Below, piece after piece: positions 7,677-15,463 of a stretch of DNA of 64,000 nt. Source of the stretch: an uncultured Muribaculaceae bacterium (GTDB lineage Bacteria; Bacteroidota; Bacteroidia; Bacteroidales; Muribaculaceae); NCBI GenBank assembly GCA_910579185.1, contig CAJTTG010000003.1:124001-188000 (forward strand), given 5' to 3'. A program made the translations under genes and the position numbers. The notes beneath the pieces are model-generated. The model was not told the DNA's origin and did no database searches. It saw only the letters and a list, made by a program, of their open reading frames with translations. Position 1 is the first letter of the stretch. Each line of letters starts with the position of its first letter.

Positions 7677-8579
7677 TTAACCAATCTTCGGAGGGGCGAA
7701 CAGTGTATCAAGAGCTTTGCGGTCGATTCTCACATACCTGCCCTCATAACTTCTTGGAATGTCATGTGTCCGGACGTAATGGGAAATCTGGTCGCGGGTC
7801 ATGTTATACCGCGCCATCGCTTCCGGCATGGTGTAGTATTCCGGCTCCACATCACATTCAACACCCATAGCCTTGTCAAACTGACGGCGAGAGTAGAATA
7901 CCTTACATTTATCCTTCCGCTTGCCAATCTTCCGCTCCGACACAAAACGATAGACAGCCTCTTTCGACATATTGAACTTGGCACATACCTCCTCGACGGA
8001 ATACCATTTTTCTGCTACCGTCTCAGTTGGCTGCTTATCAGTAAGAGCATTGTCGATATGTTTCCGGCTCCAGAGTGTTTTGCCCCGGACAACGGTCTTT
8101 GGAATGTTCCGTTCCTTAGCCATCTTGAAAAGCCACGAATTGCTGATGCCAAACTTTTCAAGAATCTCCTTAGTCGTATAAAACTCCTCGATAGGTTCAG
8201 CCACCTTTTTCTCCCTCTTGATATATTCATGTGGGTTCTCAAACATCTTGTCAATGCTTGCCCGGCTGATGAGAGTCTTACCTTTCAGGCGTATGCACGG
8301 TATTAGACCCTCTGCAAGACAGCGGTACACGGAAGACTTGCCAATCCCCAATAAAATGGCACATTGTCGTGGTGAAAAGTAGTTACCAGTTGGAATACAT
8401 CTTTGTTTTTTGCTCTCGGAAGTCGCATGGTTCTCCTGCTCAATATGAGCTTGCCTGCGTAAAGCCTTGTAGGAGTGTTCGCTACATCGCTTTGAGCAGA
8501 AGCGTGTAGAGCATTTGTGAGCGATAAATTCCTTACCGCACCACTCGCAGATTTTGTTGATGTCGATTGTACTGCTCAT
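7677..8579 (-). CDS. DNA-binding protein with four tandem excisionase-type HTH modules
   Basis: The N-terminus holds a small zinc-ribbon-like cluster (CEWC at 11-14, then Cys23, Cys28 and Cys32). Four HTH_17/MerR-like modules follow at about residues 67-113, 133-178, 192-237 and 248-294. Each has the same outline: Y/F-[YFS]-[ST]-x2-[EQ], a helix-turn-helix with S-x-[SEQ]-x-[VLI], and a closing R-x-x-[ILF]-D-x-[AML] helix. It probably acts as a recombination directionality factor or regulator at an element end. Four 10-bp repeats lie just upstream at 8611-8650. Zinc-plus-HTH proteins of this sort are known next to Bacteroides integrases, but I cannot name this one. Confidence 0.8.
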   Translation of the reverse strand: MSSTIDINKICEWCGKEFIAHKCSTRFCSKRCSEHSYKALRRQAHIEQENHATSESKKQRCIPTGNYFSPRQCAILLGIGKSSVYRCLAEGLIPCIRLKGKTLISRASIDKMFENPHEYIKREKKVAEPIEEFYTTKEILEKFGISNSWLFKMAKERNIPKTVVRGKTLWSRKHIDNALTDKQPTETVAEKWYSVEEVCAKFNMSKEAVYRFVSERKIGKRKDKCKVFYSRRQFDKAMGVECDVEPEYYTMPEAMARYNMTRDQISHYVRTHDIPRSYEGRYVRIDRKALDTLFAPPKIG

Positions 8580-8610
8580 CGGTTATTTCTGTTAAAATCC
8601 ATTCAAAAGT

Positions 8611-8650
8611 GTCCCAGCGCGTCCCACTGTGTCCCAGAGTGTCCCAACAC
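8611..8650. repeat. Four 10-bp direct repeats (GTCCCA-N4)
   Basis: GTCCCA starts at 8611, 8621, 8631 and 8641, an exact spacing of about one helical turn. The bases between vary. The array lies 31 bases upstream of the four-HTH gene and near the inferred right end of the element. It looks like a binding array with all sites on one face of the DNA. Confidence 0.7.
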
Positions 8651-8759
8651 TCCACAACCTCGGATGAGGCGCAACTGAAACCACGGAAACGGTACAATCG
8701 CGGTACAGGAAATCGCTAAAATCGACCAAAATGCGCAAAAATCGGCAATTTTGACCAAC

Positions 8760-8785
8760 AAAAAACGCCCCTGAAAAGAGGCGTT
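8760..8785 (-). terminator. Intrinsic terminator of mnmE
   Basis: AACGCC-(CCT) at 8764-8772 pairs with (AGA)-GGCGTT at 8777-8785 with one mismatch around a short loop. On the minus strand it is followed by a run of U. It lies 44 bases after the mnmE stop. Confidence 0.75.
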
Positions 8786-8828
8786 TCGTGTTATTTGTTA
8801 GCTAATTATATGAATTTCAAGTGTTTAC

Positions 8829-10217
8829 CTATTTGCCGATGCAGAAGCGGGAGAAGATGGTGGCGAGGATTTCGGAGGAGGAGATGTCGCCGGTGATTTC
8901 GCTGAGGTGGTGGATGGTCTGGCGGACGTCCTGGGCTATGAGATCGGGAGGGAGTTGGAGTGATAGCCCTTCGATTATGCGTGCGGTCGACTCGGCTGCT
9001 TGCGCTAAGGCCTGGGCATGTCGGGCGTTGGTCACGAGGATATCGTCTGTGCCGGCTGCCGCATCGCTTTCTGCGCTTCGAAGCAGGGTCTGCTGTAGAT
9101 TGTCGATGCCGAGACCAGTGAGGGCGGAGATCTCTATCAGATTGCAGTTTGTGTGTGCGTCGGCAAACAGGCGTGCTCTCTCAATGGTCTCTTGATTTAT
9201 AGCCTTCAGGTCGGTTTTGTTTATGGCTATGATCATATGCTCGGCCATTGCTGCTTGGTCGAGGATATTGTCGGGCAGGGGAGCGGTGGCATCGACAACG
9301 GCTATGACGATGCGTGCTTTGCCGATGGCCTTGAGCGACCGGTCTATGCCGATCTGTTCAATGCGGTCGGACGTCTCGCGGATACCGGCGGTGTCAATGA
9401 AGCGGAACAGGTAGTCGCCCACTTCGATGGTCTCTTCTATCGTGTCGCGTGTGGTTCCGGGAATGTCGGATATGATGGCACGGTCATCACCCAGCAGGAT
9501 GTTCAGGAGCGAGGATTTGCCAGCGTTGGCGGTGCCTATGATGGCTACCGGTATGCCGTCTTTAATAGCATTTCCGGCGGCAAATGAGCGGTGGAGCCTG
9601 TTGATTTCGTCGTTTAATTGGCCGGCAATCTCGCTGAGTTTGGTTCGCGATGCAAATTCCACGTCCTCTTCCGAGAAGTCAAGTTCCAGTTCCAGAAGCG
9701 ATGCGAGTTCCAGAAGGTTTTCTCTCAGCTGAGCCAGTCGTTGTGAAAAACCACCGCGCATCTGTGTCATTGCTATGCGGTGGGCCGATCGCGATTTGGA
9801 GGCTATGACGTCGGCCACAGCCTCGGCCTGAGCCAGATCCAACCGGCCGTTTGTAAATGCGCGTCGGGTAAACTCGCCGGCTTCCGCCAGACGGGCACCG
9901 GACATGCAAAGTATGTCGAGCAGTCGGCGTTGCACGTATCGCGAGCCATGTACGGCCAACTCCACGGTGTCTTCCCCCGTGAACGACCGTGGGCCACGGA
10001 AGATGGTGGCTACGGCCTGGTCGAGAGGCGATCCGTCGGTCGTATCTATGATCGTGCCGAGATGGGCGGTATGGCTTTTTGCTTCGGAAAGTGATTGTCC
10101 TCGCCATATTTTGTTGGTTATGGCTATGGCATCCGGGCCACTTATACGGGCAACGGCGATGCCCCCTACGCCGGGTGCCGTCGAGATTGCGCAGATTGTT
10201 TCGTTGGTTGTGGTCAT
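8829..10217 (-). CDS. mnmE: tRNA modification GTPase MnmE
   Basis: MnmE, with MnmG, adds the carboxymethylaminomethyl group to uridine 34 of certain tRNAs. The 462-residue product has the N-terminal folate-binding domain (TICAISTAPGVGGIAVARISG), a GTPase domain with P-loop GTANAGKSS, DIPGTT and NKTD, and the invariant C-terminal CIGK. I place the start at 10217: its ATG overlaps the nuclease stop as ATGA, and family homology begins there; the ATG 30 bases upstream adds ten unrelated residues. It is the last gene of the leftward run that begins at rmlB. The mnmE 3' end is a known insertion site for some genomic islands, which is relevant to the element next door. Confidence 0.96.
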   Translation of the reverse strand: MTTTNETICAISTAPGVGGIAVARISGPDAIAITNKIWRGQSLSEAKSHTAHLGTIIDTTDGSPLDQAVATIFRGPRSFTGEDTVELAVHGSRYVQRRLLDILCMSGARLAEAGEFTRRAFTNGRLDLAQAEAVADVIASKSRSAHRIAMTQMRGGFSQRLAQLRENLLELASLLELELDFSEEDVEFASRTKLSEIAGQLNDEINRLHRSFAAGNAIKDGIPVAIIGTANAGKSSLLNILLGDDRAIISDIPGTTRDTIEETIEVGDYLFRFIDTAGIRETSDRIEQIGIDRSLKAIGKARIVIAVVDATAPLPDNILDQAAMAEHMIIAINKTDLKAINQETIERARLFADAHTNCNLIEISALTGLGIDNLQQTLLRSAESDAAAGTDDILVTNARHAQALAQAAESTARIIEGLSLQLPPDLIAQDVRQTIHHLSEITGDISSSEILATIFSRFCIGK

Positions 10218-11050
10218 TTTATCGTGCTCCAATAGTGGAAATCGCATTGCTGTTCAACTTCATTTTCAATATCGTCGGGCAGAGCGGAGAAGAAGTCGTG
10301 TCCCGTCTGGCGCTCCACCTCGTCTATGCTTACGGCCGCCACCTGCATTCCGCCCGGCACCTTGTCGTTGGGCATGATGAATCCTATTCCTCGTACCGGA
10401 TTGGCGTTTGGCGAGAGTATGACTTTGAAAAAACGTTTCGGCACAGCCACTCTGGTGTCGCCTATGAATTCCCGGATAGGATCCGTCAGTATCGGGCCGC
10501 ATATGATTATCAGCGATCCGTCGGCTTTGGCCCACGTGCGGCATTTTTCCTCAAGACGTTTCCAGGCTCCTGTGTTGAGCGATTTTGCCTGAGGGCATAT
10601 ATTGGCAAGCGAGAATGACGCATGCATGGATTCCTTGCTCCATTTCATGTCGCCTGCCGGACACATGTGGCCGCGGTCATATCCCGAGTAGGAATAGTCG
10701 TAGGTTTCGGCACAACCTTCAACGCTCTCGTCGCAATAAAATGATTTCTCGCGGGCTATCTCACCCGATGTCTCATCGGCCGTCAGTTCCCATGCCACCC
10801 AGTTCGGCTCGTGCATCTTGGCATTGAACGAGATCGTCATGCCGGGATATTCGATTCGAGTTTGCGGCAGTTGCCGGTTGGTCACCACATAGGTCAGTTG
10901 CAGCGAGTCCGACAGAATCGAGCCGGAATCTGATTTCTGAGCCGAGGCTGTCACCATTTGCCATGCGGCCACGCAGATTATGATTATGGCGGCAAAAGTC
11001 AATATTTTTCCAAGCCCCATCTCTTGAGATTGTTTTCTTCTTGAAGCCAT
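10214..11050 (-). CDS. DNA/RNA non-specific endonuclease (NUC family), membrane-anchored or secreted
   Basis: This 278-residue protein belongs to the beta-beta-alpha-metal nucleases. The DRGH motif with its general-base histidine is visible in YDRGHMCPAGD near the middle, followed by the asparagine-bearing SLANICPQ segment. A single hydrophobic segment at residues about 14-32 (ILTFAAIIIICVAAW) after a charged start suggests a signal anchor, so it would act outside the cytoplasm. It could scavenge nucleic acid. The gene overlaps mnmE by four bases and follows the aminotransferase by 14 bases. Confidence 0.9.
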   Translation of the reverse strand: MASRRKQSQEMGLGKILTFAAIIIICVAAWQMVTASAQKSDSGSILSDSLQLTYVVTNRQLPQTRIEYPGMTISFNAKMHEPNWVAWELTADETSGEIAREKSFYCDESVEGCAETYDYSYSGYDRGHMCPAGDMKWSKESMHASFSLANICPQAKSLNTGAWKRLEEKCRTWAKADGSLIIICGPILTDPIREFIGDTRVAVPKRFFKVILSPNANPVRGIGFIMPNDKVPGGMQVAAVSIDEVERQTGHDFFSALPDDIENEVEQQCDFHYWSTIK

Positions 11051-11064
11051 TTTCTAAAAGATTG

Positions 11065-12219
11065 TCAGATATTAGGGTAATTGTTGATTATGGCAGCTAT
11101 CTCCCGGGCGTCGGCCTCGCTGGTAGATGCTCCGATCGGCAGGCTCACCACTTCTTTTGCAAGTCTTTCGGTCAGAGGCAATGGAGCGTGAGCTGTCTCG
11201 GCGGCATAGCATGGTTGCATATGTGGCGGAGTGGGATAGTGGATGTCTGTCTCGACGCCATTCTTTCTCAGATACTCACGGAAATCATCACGCCGTCCAT
11301 CTGATATACGGACAACATACTGATGCCAGACACACTGCGTAGGCGTAGCAGGCATTAGTGGTTTGATGACGGCCGGATGTGAGATATGCCGATCATAAGC
11401 AACAGCACGTGCAAACCGTTCTGCGTTCACCTTGTCTGTGTCCGGAAGTTTCACGCGGATCATAGCGGCTTGAATCGGATCAAGCCGGCAGTTGAAACCT
11501 GCGTATATATTGTGATACCGTCGGTCGCTGCCATAGTTGGCGAGAGCCTTGACGGCGTCAGCGAGAACCTCGTCGTGGGTTACCACAGCTCCTGCGTCAC
11601 CCAACGCACCGACGTTTTTCGTGGGATAAAAGCTGAAAGCACCGGCATGACCGATCGCACCGGCAGCACGGGAGCGGAAAAGCCCCTCGGTTGCCGCTCT
11701 TGCCCCTATAGCCTGAGCCGCATCTTCAATCACCAGCAGATCATTTGCCCGGCATATACGGGCTATATCGTTGTCCCAGCACACGCGTCCGAACAGATGC
11801 ACGGCCACAATGCCGCGTGTACGCTGTGAGAGACCACGTTGAATACCTTCGACCGATAGATTCATGGTCCGCTGATCCGGATCAACAAGCACCGGAGTCA
11901 GACCGGCATGACCGATAGCCAGGATTGTCGCGATATAGGTGTTGGCAGGAACGATGATCTCGTCGCCAACGGATAGCTTGCCAAGCACCTTGTAGCCTTC
12001 GAAAATCAGTCTGAGGGCATCAAGTCCGTTGCTCACACCTATGGCATGCGGAGCATCACACATTGCAGCCATCTCACGATTGAATGCTTCCACCTCCTCG
12101 CCGCCAATATAGCGTCCGCTGTTGATCACACGCATTGCGGCTTCGCGCATCGCGGCCATGTAGCTTTCGTTTGCGGTTCCAAGATCAAGAAACGGATATT
12201 TGATAGGCTGTCCCGGCAT
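11065..12219 (-). CDS. DegT/DnrJ/EryC1/StrS sugar aminotransferase (FdtB/QdtB-like)
   Basis: A PLP-dependent transaminase of 384 residues that would convert a 3-keto-6-deoxy dTDP-hexose to its 3-amino form. Family marks are VSNGLDALRLIF near residue 62, DAAQAIGA, and FSFYPTKNVGALGDAGA with the PLP lysine. The neighbours RmlA, RmlB and two ketoisomerases support a dTDP-3-amino-3,6-dideoxyhexose product. Whether it is the galacto (Fuc3N) or gluco (Qui3N) form cannot be decided here. Its ATG overlaps the stop of the ketoisomerase upstream by one base. No N-acetyltransferase is visible nearby. Confidence 0.88.
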   Translation of the reverse strand: MPGQPIKYPFLDLGTANESYMAAMREAAMRVINSGRYIGGEEVEAFNREMAAMCDAPHAIGVSNGLDALRLIFEGYKVLGKLSVGDEIIVPANTYIATILAIGHAGLTPVLVDPDQRTMNLSVEGIQRGLSQRTRGIVAVHLFGRVCWDNDIARICRANDLLVIEDAAQAIGARAATEGLFRSRAAGAIGHAGAFSFYPTKNVGALGDAGAVVTHDEVLADAVKALANYGSDRRYHNIYAGFNCRLDPIQAAMIRVKLPDTDKVNAERFARAVAYDRHISHPAVIKPLMPATPTQCVWHQYVVRISDGRRDDFREYLRKNGVETDIHYPTPPHMQPCYAAETAHAPLPLTERLAKEVVSLPIGASTSEADAREIAAIINNYPNI

Positions 12220-12662
12220 TACAGATGTTTGTCAAATGTGTTTTGCTTCAGTTCCGTGAAATGATCCATATCGCGCACATAGTCTTTCTCGTCGAATTTG
12301 ATTGACGACAGAACAAGAACGATACATCCGGAAGAGAAATTCTCCATTGTGCGCCAGATTCCAGGCGGAATATAAAGACCCTCGAACGGACGTTTCAGCG
12401 TGAAAGTCTTTTTGTTCTTACCATCGAACACACTGACGTCGAAGCAACCGCCAACGGCGGTCAGGATGCACTGTTCCGTGAAATGAGAATGTCCGCCTCT
12501 GGTGGAGTTGGTCGGAATATCGTAGATGTAGTATATGCGTTTGATTGCAAATGGCAATGCATTGGAATTCTGGGCAACGGTCAAAGTCCCGTACGAGTGC
12601 GGATGATGTTCCAGATTTATGATGCGGCAGTCATCGACCGTGGTTGCAGGAGTCTCAGTCAT
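12219..12662 (-). CDS. FdtA/WxcM-like sugar 3,4-ketoisomerase (second copy)
   Basis: A 147-residue cupin of the dTDP-4-keto-6-deoxyglucose 3,4-ketoisomerase family. The family histidine motif appears as RGGHSHFTEQ, and the C-terminal GLYIPPGIWRTMENFSSGCIVLVL strand pattern is typical. I chose the ATG at 12662 because family similarity begins soon after; it overlaps the upstream gene by 8 bases. The next gene is a paralog, so the two may form a pair with different products or one active heterodimer. Confidence 0.85.
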   Translation of the reverse strand: MTETPATTVDDCRIINLEHHPHSYGTLTVAQNSNALPFAIKRIYYIYDIPTNSTRGGHSHFTEQCILTAVGGCFDVSVFDGKNKKTFTLKRPFEGLYIPPGIWRTMENFSSGCIVLVLSSIKFDEKDYVRDMDHFTELKQNTFDKHL

Positions 12663-13083
12663 TGTTTTCAGTTTCTTCGTTGACAAGATTGTTGTACACA
12701 TTTTTGTCCCGGATATAGTCCATCTCGTCGTACAGACAGTCTGAAACTATCAGAACGGCGGAGTTGGTCGCGAAATTATCGAGCTCACGCCATGTCATAG
12801 GTGGGACATACAGAGCCTGATCCGGGCGCGACAAGGTGAACCGTTTGACGGATCCGTCGGGCGATTCCGTGGCCACCTCAATCCGTCCGGATAGAGCCAC
12901 AATCAGCTCCTGGGCTGAATAGAATGCGTGTCCATGGCGCATCATCCCCGACGGGACATCGTGGATCCAGTAGGCTCTGACCGGTTCAAAAGGCAGCGTT
13001 GAGGGGTATTGCAGAACAGAGAGATTGCCTCTCGGATCGGAAATCTTGACTATGTCGATCAGCTGCGGTTTACTCGATTCCAT
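12655..13083 (-). CDS. FdtA/WxcM-like sugar 3,4-ketoisomerase (first copy)
   Basis: A 142-residue cupin, clearly related to the downstream gene. The histidine motif is MRHGHAFYSAQE where the paralog has RGGHSHFTEQ, so the first glycine of the usual R-G-x-H is replaced by histidine. The YVPPMTWRELDNF segment is conserved. It would move the keto group of dTDP-4-keto-6-deoxyglucose from C4 to C3. It overlaps rmlA by 14 bases at its start and the second copy at its end, showing tight translational coupling. Confidence 0.83.
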   Translation of the reverse strand: MESSKPQLIDIVKISDPRGNLSVLQYPSTLPFEPVRAYWIHDVPSGMMRHGHAFYSAQELIVALSGRIEVATESPDGSVKRFTLSRPDQALYVPPMTWRELDNFATNSAVLIVSDCLYDEMDYIRDKNVYNNLVNEETENND

Positions 13084-13951
13084 TCTTTGCCAGATTGAGG
13101 AGGTATTGTCCGTAATGGTTGTTTTTCATCGGCATGGCTATTGCGGTCAGCTGTTCAGCGTCGATCCATCCTTTACGGAATGAAATCTCTTCAAGAGCAG
13201 CCACTTTGAAACCCTGCCGTTTCTCTATCGTCTCAATGAAATTGGAGGCCTCCATCAGCGAGTCGGTAGTTCCGGTGTCGAGCCATGCGAAACCGCGTCC
13301 CAGCCTCTGCACGCTGAGGCGTTTAGCTTCAAGATAGGCCTGATTGACGGATGTTATCTCCAGTTCTCCGCGTGCCGACGGCTTGACTTCAGATGCTATG
13401 CGCACAACATCGTTTGGATAGAAGTAAAGCCCTACCACGGCAAGATTGGATTTGGGATGTTCCGGCTTCTCCACTATTGACGTGGCGCGCCACTGGTCAT
13501 CGACCGTAACCACGCCATAACGTTGCGGATCACTGACAGGGTATGCAAACACCGTGGCCATCCCTTCCGAAGCTGTTTTCACGGCGTTCTTAAGCATGCC
13601 GGTGAAGCCTTGTCCGTAGAAAATATTGTCGCCGAGAACGAGACACACATCGTCGTCGCCTACAAATTCTTTGCCTATGATGAATGCCTGAGCCAGCCCT
13701 TCAGGTCTTGGCTGGACGGCGAACGAGAAGTTGACACCGATGTCGGATCCGTCGCCGAGCAGACGCCGGAACATTGGCATGTCGTCGGGGGTGGAGATAA
13801 TCAAAATATCGCGGATTCCGGCAAGCATAAGCACGGAGATCGGATAATAGACCATCGGCTTGTCGAAAACCGGGATTAGCTGTTTCGAGATACCCTTGGT
13901 TATGGGATACAGACGTGTGCCGGATCCACCGGCGAGAACGATTCCTTTCAT
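13070..13951 (-). CDS. rmlA: Glucose-1-phosphate thymidylyltransferase
   Basis: RmlA joins glucose 1-phosphate and dTTP to form dTDP-glucose, the entry to dTDP-deoxysugars. The 293-residue length is normal. The nucleotide-binding signature LAGGSGTRLYPITKG is at the N-terminus, with KPMVYYPISVLMLAG and the FVGDDDVCLVLGDNIFYG block further on. It lies 18 bases after rmlB in one operon. Confidence 0.96.
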   Translation of the reverse strand: MKGIVLAGGSGTRLYPITKGISKQLIPVFDKPMVYYPISVLMLAGIRDILIISTPDDMPMFRRLLGDGSDIGVNFSFAVQPRPEGLAQAFIIGKEFVGDDDVCLVLGDNIFYGQGFTGMLKNAVKTASEGMATVFAYPVSDPQRYGVVTVDDQWRATSIVEKPEHPKSNLAVVGLYFYPNDVVRIASEVKPSARGELEITSVNQAYLEAKRLSVQRLGRGFAWLDTGTTDSLMEASNFIETIEKRQGFKVAALEEISFRKGWIDAEQLTAIAMPMKNNHYGQYLLNLAKNGIE

Positions 13952-13969
13952 TGGTTATGAGGATAAAGA

Positions 13970-15169
13970 TTAACGGTTGCCGTACATTTCGTCGTAATAT
14001 TTCTGATAGTCGCCGGAAGTCACACTATCTACCCATTCCTGATTGTCGAGATACCAGCGGATGGTCTTTTCGATGCCTACCTTGAATGAGGTCTCGGGAT
14101 ACCATCCGAGTTCTGTAGCAATTTTTGTCGGGTCGATAGCATAGCGCATGTCGTGTCCCGGACGGTCGGCCACGTATGTTATCATGTCGTGGTTTATGTT
14201 TTCGAGCGGATGCTTGAGCAGACTTCTGTACTCCGGTTGTTCGCGCATGATTCGTGCGATGATATCAATAACGGTTTTGACAATCGTGATGTTCTGTTCC
14301 TCGTTGAATCCTCCTATGTTGTAGATCTCGCCAATGCGGCCGTTGCGTAGAACCATGTCGATAGCCTTTGCGTGGTCGGCTACATAAAGCCAGTCGCGTA
14401 CGTTCTCACCCTTGCCATAAACCGGCAGCGGTTTGCCCTCAAGGATGTTGTTGATGATCAGGGGGATCAGCTTTTCCGGGAAGTGATACGGGCCATAGTT
14501 GTTGCTGCACCGGGTGATGTTGACAGGCATTCCATAGGTTTCATGGTAGGCCAGGGTTATAAGATCGGCCGATGTTTTTGCCGCCGAATAAGGTGAGCGC
14601 GGAGCCAATGGTGTCAGCTCTGTGAAAAAGCCGTTGCCGAAAGTCTGGAGGTTGTCGCGGCCTTCGATCACACGGCGCACGTCGTCCGACACGTGCAGCG
14701 GCTGTGCGGAATCAAAGTCTTTCGGCAGTGATCCGTATACCTCGTCGGTGCTGATCTGGAGAAACTTCTTGCCTTGGCGGTAGCGCGGAGTGCCATCTTC
14801 GTTCTTCCCGTCGAGCCAGGCGTGGCGTGCGCAGTCGAGCATGTTCTGGGTGCCGAGGATGTTGGTCTCCAGAAACAGCCGTGGGTTGGTGATGCTACGG
14901 TCCACGTGAGATTCAGCGGCAAAGTTGACAATGAAGTCAGGGTCAAACTCCGCGATCAACTTTGTGACCAGCTCCTTGTCGCCGATGTCTCCACGGACGA
15001 AGTTAACATTATCGCGTTCAAGTTCTGTTTTCAGAGTCTGTAGATTACCGGCATAGGTAAGAGCATCGAGTATGAGGATATCGACATCGTTGTCCCACTT
15101 TTCAAGCAGATATTTCACGAAATTCGCGCCGATAAATCCGGCGGCTCCTGTGACGAGGTATTTTTTCAT
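13970..15169 (-). CDS. rmlB: dTDP-glucose 4,6-dehydratase
   Basis: RmlB turns dTDP-glucose into dTDP-4-keto-6-deoxyglucose. The protein has the NAD-binding GAAGFIGANF at the N-terminus, the STDEVYG active-site segment and the SDR catalytic YSAAK. At 399 residues it is longer than most RmlB proteins; the excess lies around DGKNEDGTPRYRQGKK and the VSDDVRRVIEGRDN stretch. It is first in the leftward run, 27 bases after a promoter. Confidence 0.95.
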   Translation of the reverse strand: MKKYLVTGAAGFIGANFVKYLLEKWDNDVDILILDALTYAGNLQTLKTELERDNVNFVRGDIGDKELVTKLIAEFDPDFIVNFAAESHVDRSITNPRLFLETNILGTQNMLDCARHAWLDGKNEDGTPRYRQGKKFLQISTDEVYGSLPKDFDSAQPLHVSDDVRRVIEGRDNLQTFGNGFFTELTPLAPRSPYSAAKTSADLITLAYHETYGMPVNITRCSNNYGPYHFPEKLIPLIINNILEGKPLPVYGKGENVRDWLYVADHAKAIDMVLRNGRIGEIYNIGGFNEEQNITIVKTVIDIIARIMREQPEYRSLLKHPLENINHDMITYVADRPGHDMRYAIDPTKIATELGWYPETSFKVGIEKTIRWYLDNQEWVDSVTSGDYQKYYDEMYGNR

Positions 15170-15196
15170 AGGAAAAATTGGGTGTTATTTTATGCA

Positions 15197-15227
15197 CAAA
15201 TGTACAAATTATATTCAAAGTTGCCAA
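15197..15227 (-). promoter_or_regulatory. Promoter of the rmlB operon
   Basis: On the minus strand TTG (15227-15225) is followed after 20 bases by TACATTTG (15204-15197), close to the Bacteroidetes consensus. The rmlB ATG is 27 bases downstream. Confidence 0.6.
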
Positions 15228-15398
15228 TTGCAATGGAAAAAATGCGTTATGAGGGGTGTTGACTTCCGGTATTAGTCAACGTATTCAAGAATTTTTTTCT
15301 CGTTTCAAAACAAAAATGCGAAAGGGGGCGTTCTATAGCAAAAGCCTGATGATTATCATGGATAACGGATCACCGGATTCACTAATCTTTAGGTTAAA

Positions 15399-15431
15399 TT
15401 TGTTAAATTCAATAAATAATTTATATCTTTG
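15399..15431 (+). promoter_or_regulatory. Promoter of the first OmpA-family gene
   Basis: TTTG at 15399-15402, a 21-base spacer, then TATCTTTG at 15424-15431. The ATG is 32 bases on. The three tandem genes share the TATCTTTG form. Confidence 0.75.
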
Positions 15432-15463
15432 TGCCGATTTTATCAACATTAAACCAAATTCAA

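Larger units (their letters stand above)
1239..8650. mobile_element. Integrative mobilizable element core
   Basis: Relaxase, MobC, DUF3987 protein, HTH protein, tyrosine recombinase and a multi-HTH protein all read leftward in one block, the usual content of small Bacteroides mobilizable elements. The right end lies somewhere between 8579 and the mnmE terminator at 8764. The left end was not found. No repeat of the mnmE end was seen to the left, so the peptide-maturase cassette at 1-1098 may be cargo. Confidence 0.72.

Noticed and set aside
8611..8650. CRISPR-like array upstream of the four-HTH gene
   Set aside because: The unit is only 10 bases long with 6 conserved; no spacers of CRISPR size and no cas genes are present.
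8829..8850. mnmE 3' end as an att site with a direct copy in the window
   Set aside because: I found no second copy of this sequence to the left, and the mnmE terminator stays intact outside the gene, so the claim is kept only as a hypothesis.
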